Assembly: GCA_902826635.1 (NCBI GenBank)
Contig: CADEFQ010000018.1
Location: 1 to 58,043, forward strand
DNA length: 58,043 nt
DNA from: an uncultured Pseudomonadota bacterium
GTDB lineage: Bacteria > Pseudomonadota > Gammaproteobacteria > Steroidobacterales > Steroidobacteraceae
Direction: 5' to 3'
In this document: in pieces, positions 34,543 to 42,534 of the stretch
Layout: every line of letters starts with the position of its first letter
How positions within the stretch are numbered: the first letter of the stretch is position 1
Translations under genes and position numbers: made by a program
The notes under the pieces: generated by a model
Seen by the model: only the letters and a program-made list of their open reading frames with translations
What the model was told of the DNA's origin: nothing
Database searches by the model: none

Positions 34543-36839
34543 CAATATTGATACCGCACACTGAACGTATAGGTGCGCGGCGGCCCGTAATACCCGATCT
34601 GGCTGACGTTCGCGAACGTGCCGGTGGTTCCGAAGTCGTATCCGGCCGTCCGATACCACTTGTCGGTGACGTTCTTCGCATCGACCGCGAGGCGCCAGTG
34701 TGAATCGGCCGTCTGGTACGACAGGCCAAGGTCGAGCAGGCCGTACGCCGGCTGGTCGGTCGGGCTCGTGCGCGTGAACGGCGGCGGCGCGATCGAGGTG
34801 TCGTCACGCCACTGGTAGCCGATGCGCGCGGTGGCCTTGCCGCTGCCGATATCGAAGCGGTACTGCGCATCGGCCGAGAGCGTCCAGTCGGGCGCGTTGA
34901 TCACCGGTGTCACCGAGGCGAAGTTCTGGATCACGCCCGGGCTCGCCGGGTTCGAGGCGAAGAATTCCTTGAACTCCGCATCGAGGTAGCCGATCGAGGT
35001 CGACAGCGTGAACGCGTCGACCGGCTGCCAGACCGACTCGATCTCGGCGCCCTGGTTCACCGCCTTACCCGCATTCAGCACCGCCGTCGCGTTGGTCGGC
35101 ACGCCCATCACGGTCACAAACTGCTGCGTCGTGACCTGCACGTCGGTGTACTCGGCGTAGAAGACCGTTGCGTTGAAGCGCAGGCGGCCGTCGAACACCG
35201 TGGAACGCAGGCCAAGCTCGTAGTTGTCGACCGATTCGGGCTTGTAGCCGTCGACCGTGCCGGGGAACACCGTGGCGTTGCCGCGCATGTCGAAGCCGCC
35301 GCTCTTGAAGCCCTCGCTGTACTGCGCGTAGACCATCGTGTCGTCGTTGATCTTGAAGTCGATACCCAGCTTCGGTGAGAGCTCGCTGTCGGAGCGGTTG
35401 CTGTGGTAGTTGCTCTGCGGCGCGCCGAGCGGAAAGACGCCCGGCGGCAGGTGGGCCGGATCGAACATGCCGCTGTCCGACGGGATCTGGCCGCCGAACT
35501 GCGCCACGAACACGCGAGCGTCCTTCTTGTCTTCGTTGTAGCGTGCGCCGAAGTTCAGGTTCCAGCGGTCGGTCAGCGCGAAGCTTCCGTCAATGAACCC
35601 GGCGTAGCTTTCGGTGTCAACGGAGCCTTGCGTGAGGCCGATCAGGCCGCCAAAGAGCGGGAAGGTGCCAAGCACGGCGTCAAACGAGCCAGCGGCGGCG
35701 CCCTTGAAATAGTAAAGGCCGCCGACCGCCTTGAAGCGGCCGCCGGTGTAGGTGAGCTGCAGCTCACCGCTCGCCTGATGGTCCGCGTACTCGGCCGGGA
35801 CGTTGAACTGGTTGACGTTGCGCGTCTCGAAATCGAGGAAGGTCGTGCCGTCGCCCTCGCGATACGCACCCACTGCCTTCACGGCCCATTGGTCGTTGAG
35901 CGACACCGTGTAGGTCGCCGCGACGCCCTTGTTCTCGAAGTTCTCCTGGTTGACGGGCATGTCGTTGCGCACGTCGTAGCGGCTCCCCAGGCGCGGGCCG
36001 AACACGTCGTTCAGGCGCTGGCCGCCACGCACGTTCGAAGTGTCCTTGATGAAATCGCCCATGATGCGCAGGCGATTCGAATCGCCCCACAGGAAGTTCA
36101 CCTCGCCGCGCCCGGCGAGGATGTTCTTGTCGCTGACGTCCTCGCCGACGTGGTTGAACCGGTACGGGCTTGCATCGGCGACGACTTCGCCGTAGCCGTT
36201 GCGCGTCAGCTTCGCGATCGACGCGCCGACATGCACGTGCTCGCCCAAGCTGTGCGAACCGGCGAGTTTCATGTCGATCTGGCCGTAGCTGCCGGCCGCC
36301 AGAGTAGCGTCGAACGCCGGCTCGCCGACGATGTCGCGCGTCACGTACTTGATCGCGCCCGCGAGCGTGTTCTTGCCGTAAAGCGTGCCCTGCGGGCCGC
36401 GCAGGATCTCGATTCGCTGCACGTCGTAGACGTCGAGCAGCGCGCCCTGCGGGCGGGCGATGTACACGTCGTCGATGTAGATGCCGACGCCGGGCTCGAA
36501 GCCCCACAGCGGATCGTTCTGGCCGACGCCGCGGATGTACGCGTTGATCGTGTTGCTCGTGGCGCGACCGGGGTTCACCTTGATGTTCGGCGCGAGCGCG
36601 TTCACATCCTCGAGATTCGTGATCGCAAGCTCGCGCAACTGGTCGGCGGAAAACGCCGAGACCGCGGCCGGCACATCCTGCAGGTTCTCCTCGCGTCGGC
36701 GCGACGTCACGATGACTTCCTCGAGCACGCTGGTCGCTTCGGCCCCCGTTTCCTGGGCGTGCGCCGTGGTGCCGACGCCACTGGCCGCGAGGCTCACCAG
36801 CGCCGCGATCGCGAACGGCGTCGTTTCTCTGATCGTCAT
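34542..36839 (-). CDS. TonB-dependent outer-membrane receptor (probable 3HB-oligomer uptake)
   Basis: The 765-residue protein starts with a signal peptide (cleaved after ...TTAHA). Then come a TonB-box-like VLEEVIVTSRRREENLQDVP, a plug domain (about 45-160, with RGVGQNDPLWGFEPGVGIYI and LRGPQGTLYGKNTLAGAI) and a long beta-barrel ending in an aromatic residue pattern (FSVRYQY). It would import a substrate across the outer membrane using TonB energy. The position between the 3HB-oligomer hydrolase and the GntP permease, and the shared motif in its promoter, suggest 3-hydroxybutyrate oligomers as substrate; that is inference. The ATG 36839 is preceded by an AGAGGGG ribosome-binding site on its strand. 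Confidence 0.88.
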   Translation of the reverse strand: MTIRETTPFAIAALVSLAASGVGTTAHAQETGAEATSVLEEVIVTSRRREENLQDVPAAVSAFSADQLRELAITNLEDVNALAPNIKVNPGRATSNTINAYIRGVGQNDPLWGFEPGVGIYIDDVYIARPQGALLDVYDVQRIEILRGPQGTLYGKNTLAGAIKYVTRDIVGEPAFDATLAAGSYGQIDMKLAGSHSLGEHVHVGASIAKLTRNGYGEVVADASPYRFNHVGEDVSDKNILAGRGEVNFLWGDSNRLRIMGDFIKDTSNVRGGQRLNDVFGPRLGSRYDVRNDMPVNQENFENKGVAATYTVSLNDQWAVKAVGAYREGDGTTFLDFETRNVNQFNVPAEYADHQASGELQLTYTGGRFKAVGGLYYFKGAAAGSFDAVLGTFPLFGGLIGLTQGSVDTESYAGFIDGSFALTDRWNLNFGARYNEDKKDARVFVAQFGGQIPSDSGMFDPAHLPPGVFPLGAPQSNYHSNRSDSELSPKLGIDFKINDDTMVYAQYSEGFKSGGFDMRGNATVFPGTVDGYKPESVDNYELGLRSTVFDGRLRFNATVFYAEYTDVQVTTQQFVTVMGVPTNATAVLNAGKAVNQGAEIESVWQPVDAFTLSTSIGYLDAEFKEFFASNPASPGVIQNFASVTPVINAPDWTLSADAQYRFDIGSGKATARIGYQWRDDTSIAPPPFTRTSPTDQPAYGLLDLGLSYQTADSHWRLAVDAKNVTDKWYRTAGYDFGTTGTFANVSQIGYYGPPRTYTFSVRYQY

Positions 36840-36897
36840 GGGAATCCCCTCTTCATGAATGAGCGGCAACGTACGCCGCCGCTCCCGCGGTCGCATT

Positions 36898-36913
36898 GCT
36901 ACCTTGGTACTAT
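36898..36913 (+). promoter_or_regulatory. Shared 16-base motif, copy 2 (GCTACCTTGGTACTAT)
   Basis: This copy differs from copy 1 at one base. It lies 38 bases before the GntP permease ATG and 58 bases before the divergent TonB receptor ATG. The same spacing to the plus-strand gene as at copy 1 argues for a real promoter or operator element. Confidence 0.55.
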
Positions 36914-36951
36914 GGAGTGGCGCCCCCGCAACGGTGCAAGTTGCGCGCCCT

Positions 36952-38259
36952 ATGCTCAGCCTTCTTGGACTCCTGCTCGGGCTCGCGCTGCTCATCTGGC
37001 TGACGATGCGCGGCACGGAACTGCTGATCGCGGCGCCGCTCTGCGCGTTGCTGGTCGCCGCTTGCTCGGGATTCGCGCTGTTCCCGCAGCTCGCCGCGCC
37101 CGATGCACCGAGTTTCACGACGGGCTACATGCAGGGCTTCGTCGATTTCATCCGCAGCTGGTTCTTCATGTTCCTGCTCGGTTCGCTGTTCGGCAAGCTG
37201 ATGGAAAGCACGGGCGCCGCCGACAGCGTCGCGAACTGGATCGTCGGCCGGCTCGGCGCGAAACACGCGCTCGGCGCCGTGGTGCTTGCCTGTGCGGTGC
37301 TGACCTACGGCGGCGTGAGCCTCTTCGTCGTGGCGTTCTCCGTGTACCCGATGGCGGTGAGTCTCTTTCGGCGCGCCGACCTGCCGCGTCGCTTCATTCC
37401 GGCGACCGTGGCGTTCGGTTCGGTGACCTTCACGATGACCTCCGCGGGATCGCCCGAGATCCAGAACTGGATTCCGATCCGCTTCCTCGGCACGACGCCG
37501 TACGCGGGCTGGGAAGTGAGCCTCGTCGTTGCGCTGTTCATGCTCTCCGCGGGCCAGTGGTGGCTCGTGCGCACCGTGCGTCGCGCCGGAGCGCGCGGTG
37601 AGCGCTTCGAGGCGCGCGCCTCGGATCCCGAACCCCACGACCGCGATCTGCCGGCGGTCTGGCGCGGGCTGCTGCCGCTCATGGTCGTCCTCGCGGTTTC
37701 GTTCGCATTGCACCGGCGACTCGCCGAGTCGGCGCTGATCGTCGCGCTCGCGGCTGGCGTGCTCGCTGCGCTCGCGCTGAACTATCGCTACGCGCATCGC
37801 CTCGCGGCCGCGACGACCGCGGGCGCCGTGGGGGCACTCATCGCGATCGCGAACACGGCCGCCGTGGTCGGCTTCGGTGGTGTCGCGAAGCTCACACCCG
37901 GTTTCCAGGCCGCGGTCGAGGCGATGACCAGTTTGCCGGGAAGCCCGTTGATTGGCGCCGCGATAGCCGTGAGCGTGATCGCCGGTCTCACCGGTTCGGC
38001 GTCGGGCGGACAGTCGATCGCGCTGCCGCTCCTCGCGCCGCACTATCTGGCGCAGGGCGTCGATCCCGAGGCCCTGCACCGCGTCGTCGCGATTTCTTCG
38101 GGCGGGCTCGATTCCCTGCCGCACAACGGCTATGTCGTCACGACGATCCGTTCGATTTGTGGAGAGTCGTACTCGGCCGCCTATCCCGCGATGGGCGTGC
38201 TTACCGTGGCGGTTCCTGTCCTCGGCACGGCACTGGCGGTCCTGCTGTTCAGCTTGTGA
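36952..38259 (+). CDS. GntP-family permease, probable 3-hydroxybutyrate transporter
   Basis: The 435-residue, very hydrophobic protein has about 12 predicted membrane segments. It matches the GntP (gluconate:H+ symporter-like) family by YGGVSLFVVAFSVYPMA, TMTSAGSPEIQNWIP and the late GSASGGQSIALPLLAP and SSGGLDSLPHNG segments. GntP relatives next to bdhA are known or predicted D-3-hydroxybutyrate importers, which fits here. ATG 36952 was chosen because the protein then begins with a membrane helix; the upstream open frame would cover the shared motif. It is followed 15 bases later by the CrbS-type kinase, probably one operon. Confidence 0.85.
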   Translation: MLSLLGLLLGLALLIWLTMRGTELLIAAPLCALLVAACSGFALFPQLAAPDAPSFTTGYMQGFVDFIRSWFFMFLLGSLFGKLMESTGAADSVANWIVGRLGAKHALGAVVLACAVLTYGGVSLFVVAFSVYPMAVSLFRRADLPRRFIPATVAFGSVTFTMTSAGSPEIQNWIPIRFLGTTPYAGWEVSLVVALFMLSAGQWWLVRTVRRAGARGERFEARASDPEPHDRDLPAVWRGLLPLMVVLAVSFALHRRLAESALIVALAAGVLAALALNYRYAHRLAAATTAGAVGALIAIANTAAVVGFGGVAKLTPGFQAAVEAMTSLPGSPLIGAAIAVSVIAGLTGSASGGQSIALPLLAPHYLAQGVDPEALHRVVAISSGGLDSLPHNGYVVTTIRSICGESYSAAYPAMGVLTVAVPVLGTALAVLLFSL

Positions 38260-38274
38260 GACGATAGCGGCGGC

Positions 38275-41200
38275 ATGCTGACTCCGTGGCTGATCGCGTT
38301 GCTCGGGCTCGCCTACGTGGGCGTCCTGTTCGTCGTTGCGTATGTCGGGGATCGCATGGCCGCCGACGGCCGCGGCCTCGCCGCGCGGCCATGGGTCTAC
38401 AGTCTCTCGCTCGCGGTGTACTGCACGTCGTGGGCTTTCTACGGCACGGGCGGGCAGTCCGCGCAGCTTGGCTGGTGGCTGCCACCGACCTATGTCGGCA
38501 CGATCCTGCTGTTCCTCTTCGGCACGCGCTTTCTCGACAAGATGATCCGCCTCGGGCGCAAGCAGAAGATCACCTCGATCGCCGACTTCCTCGCCGCGCG
38601 CTACGGGCGCGATCCGCGCGTCGCGGTGCTCGTGACCATCGTCGCCGTGTGCGGCCTGACGCCCTACGTGGCGCTGCAGCTGAAGGCGATCGATATCAGC
38701 TTCATCGCGGTCGCGGGCCTCGATGCGGGTGGGGGTGCCGACGGCGCCTTCTTCGCGGACACCGCGCTCGTCGTCGCGGTGGCGCTCGCGATCTTCGCGA
38801 TCTTTTTCGGCACACGCCACGCCGACGCCACCGAACATCATCCCGGCATGATGCTGGCGCTCGCGTTCGAGTCGATCGTGAAGCTGTGCGCGTTCCTCGC
38901 CGTGGGCGCCTTCATCACGTTCGGGCTCTTCGACGGGCCCGTCGACCTCGCGGCGCGTGTCGCCGCCGACCCCGGGGTGCGGGCGCTGCGCGAGGCGACG
39001 CGCCCGGCGGGGCACTATCTCGCGCTTACCGTGCTCGGCGTGCTCGCGATTTTCTGCCTGCCGCGGCAGTTTCACGTCGCGGTCGTCGAGAATTCCGGGC
39101 CGCGCGACCTGCGGGTCGCGCGCTGGCTCTTTCCGCTCTATCTCGTCGCGATCAGCCTCTTTGTGCTGCCGGTGGCGAACGCCGGCCTCGCGATGTTCGG
39201 CGCCGGGGCGCCTGCGCCCGACCTGTTCGTGCTGAACCTGCCGCTTGCGAGCGGACAACCCGCGCTCGCGCTCCTCACGTTCATCGGCGGGCTTTCCGCG
39301 GCCACCGGCATGGTGATCGTCGCGTGCATCGCGCTGTCGACGATGATCTGCAATGAAATCGCGATGCCCGCGCTGCTGCACCTGTTCCCGGCACTGCGCC
39401 GCCGCACGGATCTCACCGGGCTGCTGCTGCGAGTGCGCCGGATCGCGATCGTGCTGCTGCTCGCCGCGGCGTATCTCTACTATCGCCTGATCGCGTACGC
39501 CGGCGCACTCGCGGAAATCGGTGAGATCGCGATGGCGGCGGTCGCGCTCTTCGGGCCGCTGGTGTTCGCCGCGCTCTACTGGAAGCGCGCGAACAGCGCC
39601 GGTGCGCTGATCGGGCTCGCCTGCGGCTTCGCGGTGTGGCTCTATACGCTGATCGTGCCGGCGTTCGTGTCGGCCGGGTACCTGCCGACCGGGCTCGTGA
39701 CGACCGGGCCGCTCGGCATCGCGTGGTTGCGGCCCATCGCGCTCTTTGGCATCGAGGGAATCAACCCGCTCGCGCACGGGCTCGCGGCCAGTGTGCTCGC
39801 AACGACCGTGGGCCTCGTCGCCGGGTCGCTCACGACGCGGCGCACGCTCGTCGATCGCATCCAGGCAGCCGCCTTCGTCGATGCGGCGGACGGCGGACAT
39901 CTCGAGCAGGCCGGCGCGCAACCCGGCGCGCTCACGCTGAAGGAGCTGCACGCGCTCGTCGCGCAGTTCGTCGGTAGCCACCGAACGGAAGCGCATTTCG
40001 CGCAGTTTCGCGGTGCCGGCGAGGCCGTGGGCGGAGCGCTTGCGCGGCGGGCAAGCGCGGCGCAGCTCGAATCGGCGCAGCGGCTGCTCGGTTCGGTCAT
40101 CGGTGCCGCCTCGGCGCGCCGCGTGATCGACGCGGCGGCTTCCGGCAGGGATCTCGTGCTCGAGGATGTCGTCACGATCGTCGACAGCGCCTCGCGCGCG
40201 CTCGAGTTCAACCGCGAGCTCCTGCAGGCGACGATGGAGAACGTGAGCCAGGGCATCAGCGTCGTCGATGCCGACCTGCGGCTCGTGGCGTGGAACCAGC
40301 GCTATCTCAAGCTGTTCGACTATCCGGCGGACCTGCTCTACATCGGCAAGCCGATCCAGGAAGTGCTCGAATACAACGCCGCACGCGGCGAGCTCGGCGC
40401 CGGCGACGCCGCGCAGCTCGTGGCGCGGCGCATGGGGCACCTGCGACGCGGCACCGACTATGTGTACCAGCGCGTCGCACCGGACGGAACCGTGCTCGAG
40501 ATCCGGGGCAATCGCATGCCGGGCGGCGGCTTCGTGACGAGCTATACCGACGTCACGGAGTACAAGCGAACGGAAGCGGCGCTGGAGCGGCGTGTCGGTG
40601 AGCGCACGAGCGCGCTGTCGGCGATGAACGAGGAACTCGCGGCGGCAAAATCGGTCGCCGAGCGCGCGAACCAGAGCAAGACGCGGTTTCTCGCGGCGGC
40701 GAGCCACGATGTGCTGCAGCCGCTCAATGCCGCGGGACTGTTCGCCGGCGCGCTGCTGCAGAAGGTGAACCGCCCGGAGCAGAAGGCGCTCGTCGGCGAC
40801 ATCGAACAGTGCCTGCGCACGGCCGAGGGCGTGCTCACGGACCTGCTCGACATTTCGAAGCTCGATGCCGGCGTCGTGCAGGCGCAGGTGAGCGATGTGC
40901 CGGTCCGCGAACTGCTTGCGGCACTCGAGGCGGAGTTCGCGCTCACTGCGCGGGCGCGCGGGCTCGAACTGCGGGTGCGCCCGACCGACACGGTCGCGCG
41001 CAGCGATGCGAAGCTCCTGCGCCGCGTACTGCAGAATTTCGTCGCGAACGCGATCCGCTATACCGCGCAGGGCCGCGTGCTGGTCGGCTGCCGCCGGCGC
41101 GGCGGAATGCTGCGCATCGAAGTCTGGGACACCGGTGCGGGTATCGCCGCCGATCAGATCGACCGCATTTTCGAGGAGTTCTATCGCACGCAGTCCGCGC

Positions 41201-41802
41201 AGGCCGGCGATGCCGCTGCCGGCAAGGGCTTCGGGCTCGGCCTTGCGATCGCCGATCGGATCGCGCGGCGGCTCGAACACCGCCTCATCGTGCGCTCGAC
41301 ACCGGGGCGCGGGTCCGTATTCGCCGTCGAGGTGCCGCTCGGCGCGGCGGTCCCGGCGGCCGCGCATCCGATCCGCCGGACACGCGCGGTCGGATCGCTG
41401 AACGGCGTGCGCGCGCTCGTGATCGACAACGACGCCGTGGTGCTGCGTGCGATGGCCGCGCTGCTCGAATCATGGCAGTGCGAAGTGCGCGCGGCGGCCT
41501 CGGAACACGAGCTGCCGGATCTTCCGGCCTGGTGTCCCGACGTACTGATCGTCGATTTTCATCTCGATCGCGGTGCGACCGGCGTCGCGCTCGCAGCCAG
41601 GATCCGGGCGCAGTTGGGCGTCGAGTTGCCGCTCGTCGTGATCACCGCCGATGCGGCGGATACGACCCGCGAAGAGGTCGAGGCTGCGGGCGGCGTGTAC
41701 CTGCGCAAACCGGTGCGGCCGCTCGCACTGCACAGCGTGCTGCGGCGAGTGGTGCTGCACGGCACGGATCAGCGTTCCAGGGAAAGCTGGTCCGCCTCCT
41801 GA
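38275..41802 (+). CDS. crbS: Hybrid sensor kinase with SLC5 solute-symporter domain (CrbS/MxtR type)
   Basis: The 1175-residue protein joins a sodium:solute symporter domain with about 13 membrane helices (1 to about 520) to a PAS domain (about 660-765), a coiled stretch, a kinase core and a receiver. The core has AASHDVLQPLNAAG with His811, a DTGAGI box and GFGLGLAIADRIA. The C-terminal receiver carries Asp1094 in VDFHLDRG and ends with LRKPVRP. This is the arrangement of CrbS/MxtR kinases, which with CrbR/ErdR control acetate and short-chain acid use in Vibrio and Pseudomonas. Its gene follows the GntP permease and overlaps the convergent response-regulator gene by 34 bases. Confidence 0.9.
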   Translation: MLTPWLIALLGLAYVGVLFVVAYVGDRMAADGRGLAARPWVYSLSLAVYCTSWAFYGTGGQSAQLGWWLPPTYVGTILLFLFGTRFLDKMIRLGRKQKITSIADFLAARYGRDPRVAVLVTIVAVCGLTPYVALQLKAIDISFIAVAGLDAGGGADGAFFADTALVVAVALAIFAIFFGTRHADATEHHPGMMLALAFESIVKLCAFLAVGAFITFGLFDGPVDLAARVAADPGVRALREATRPAGHYLALTVLGVLAIFCLPRQFHVAVVENSGPRDLRVARWLFPLYLVAISLFVLPVANAGLAMFGAGAPAPDLFVLNLPLASGQPALALLTFIGGLSAATGMVIVACIALSTMICNEIAMPALLHLFPALRRRTDLTGLLLRVRRIAIVLLLAAAYLYYRLIAYAGALAEIGEIAMAAVALFGPLVFAALYWKRANSAGALIGLACGFAVWLYTLIVPAFVSAGYLPTGLVTTGPLGIAWLRPIALFGIEGINPLAHGLAASVLATTVGLVAGSLTTRRTLVDRIQAAAFVDAADGGHLEQAGAQPGALTLKELHALVAQFVGSHRTEAHFAQFRGAGEAVGGALARRASAAQLESAQRLLGSVIGAASARRVIDAAASGRDLVLEDVVTIVDSASRALEFNRELLQATMENVSQGISVVDADLRLVAWNQRYLKLFDYPADLLYIGKPIQEVLEYNAARGELGAGDAAQLVARRMGHLRRGTDYVYQRVAPDGTVLEIRGNRMPGGGFVTSYTDVTEYKRTEAALERRVGERTSALSAMNEELAAAKSVAERANQSKTRFLAAASHDVLQPLNAAGLFAGALLQKVNRPEQKALVGDIEQCLRTAEGVLTDLLDISKLDAGVVQAQVSDVPVRELLAALEAEFALTARARGLELRVRPTDTVARSDAKLLRRVLQNFVANAIRYTAQGRVLVGCRRRGGMLRIEVWDTGAGIAADQIDRIFEEFYRTQSAQAGDAAAGKGFGLGLAIADRIARRLEHRLIVRSTPGRGSVFAVEVPLGAAVPAAAHPIRRTRAVGSLNGVRALVIDNDAVVLRAMAALLESWQCEVRAAASEHELPDLPAWCPDVLIVDFHLDRGATGVALAARIRAQLGVELPLVVITADAADTTREEVEAAGGVYLRKPVRPLALHSVLRRVVLHGTDQRSRESWSAS

Positions 41803-42446
41803 ATCTCGAGTGACTTGAACGCGAGTGTCGCCTGGGTGCGGTTGCGTGCGCCGAGCTTCGCGAGCGCCGCTGAGACATGCGCCTTGGTCGTCTGCTCGGT
41901 GATGCCGAGCTCGGCCGCGATCTGCTTGTTGAGCTTGCCGAGCGCAAGCAGCTCGAGCACCCGGTACTGCTGCGGCGTGAGGCTCGCGAGGCGCGCGGCG
42001 ATCGCGGCGGGTCCCGTGGTCGGTGGTGCGGCGGCTGCGAGCGCCGCAGCCGGGAACCACTGTCCGAACTCGAGCACTGTGCGGATCGCTGCGACGAGGT
42101 CGGTGAGCGGCGCGGACTTCGGCACGTAACCCGCCGCGCCGAACTCGAGCGCCGCGCGCGCGACCGCGGTGCTCTCGTTCGCCGACACCACGATCACGGC
42201 CATTCCCGCGTGCTGGCTGCGCAGCCATGCGAGCGGCGCGAAGCTGCGGCTGCCCGGCATCATCAGGTCGAGCAGCACGAGATCGGCGTCGGGTGCGCGC
42301 GCGGCCGCGGCGCGCAGCGAATCGGCGTCCGCAGCCTCGAACACGTTCGCGCTGCCGACCGCCTCCTCGACCGCGCGGCGGAGCGCCGCGCGAAAGAGCG
42401 GATGGTCGTCCGCGATCAACACAGTCCGGTGCGTGGCTTCGTGCAT
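41769..42446 (-). CDS. crbR: LuxR-type response regulator (CrbR/ErdR type)
   Basis: The 225-residue NarL/FixJ-class regulator has a receiver domain (Asp13-Asp14, phospho-acceptor Asp60, Lys near 110) and a C-terminal LuxR helix-turn-helix (LTPQQYRVLELLALGKLNKQIAAELGI). It is the likely partner of the adjacent CrbS-type kinase, facing it tail to tail. ATG 42446 was preferred over the adjacent TTG. The shared 16-base motif upstream of the 3HB genes is a reasonable binding-site candidate, but no binding can be read from sequence. Its promoter region abuts the Pho-box-like repeats of phoX. Confidence 0.85.
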   Translation of the reverse strand: MHEATHRTVLIADDHPLFRAALRRAVEEAVGSANVFEAADADSLRAAAARAPDADLVLLDLMMPGSRSFAPLAWLRSQHAGMAVIVVSANESTAVARAALEFGAAGYVPKSAPLTDLVAAIRTVLEFGQWFPAAALAAAAPPTTGPAAIAARLASLTPQQYRVLELLALGKLNKQIAAELGITEQTTKAHVSAALAKLGARNRTQATLAFKSLEIQEADQLSLER

Positions 42447-42449
42447 CAA

Positions 42450-42482
42450 ACGTCATCCACCGTTCACGGGATCTTCACACCC
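42450..42482 (+). promoter_or_regulatory. Triple Pho-box-like direct repeat upstream of phoX
   Basis: Three TCA-centred units recur at exactly 11-base spacing: TCA at 42453, 42464 and 42475, within acgTCATccac, cgtTCACggga and tctTCACaccc. The spacing and the TTCAC/GTCAT cores resemble tandem PhoB-binding half sites (CTGTCAC-type). They lie 53-85 bases before the phoX ATG. Confidence 0.5.
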
Positions 42483-42534
42483 GGCCTGTGTACTGGCGCG
42501 CATCCACTGCGCCAACGCCTGGGAGTCGAAATCC

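Noticed and set aside
38275-39850. Separate sodium:solute symporter gene
   Set aside because: The frame continues without a stop into PAS, kinase and receiver domains, so it is one fused CrbS-type sensor.
36910-41367. 1485-codon open frame on the minus strand opposite the permease and CrbS-type kinase
   Set aside because: Low-complexity Arg/Glu/His composition and no motif; the plus-strand genes have clear domains.
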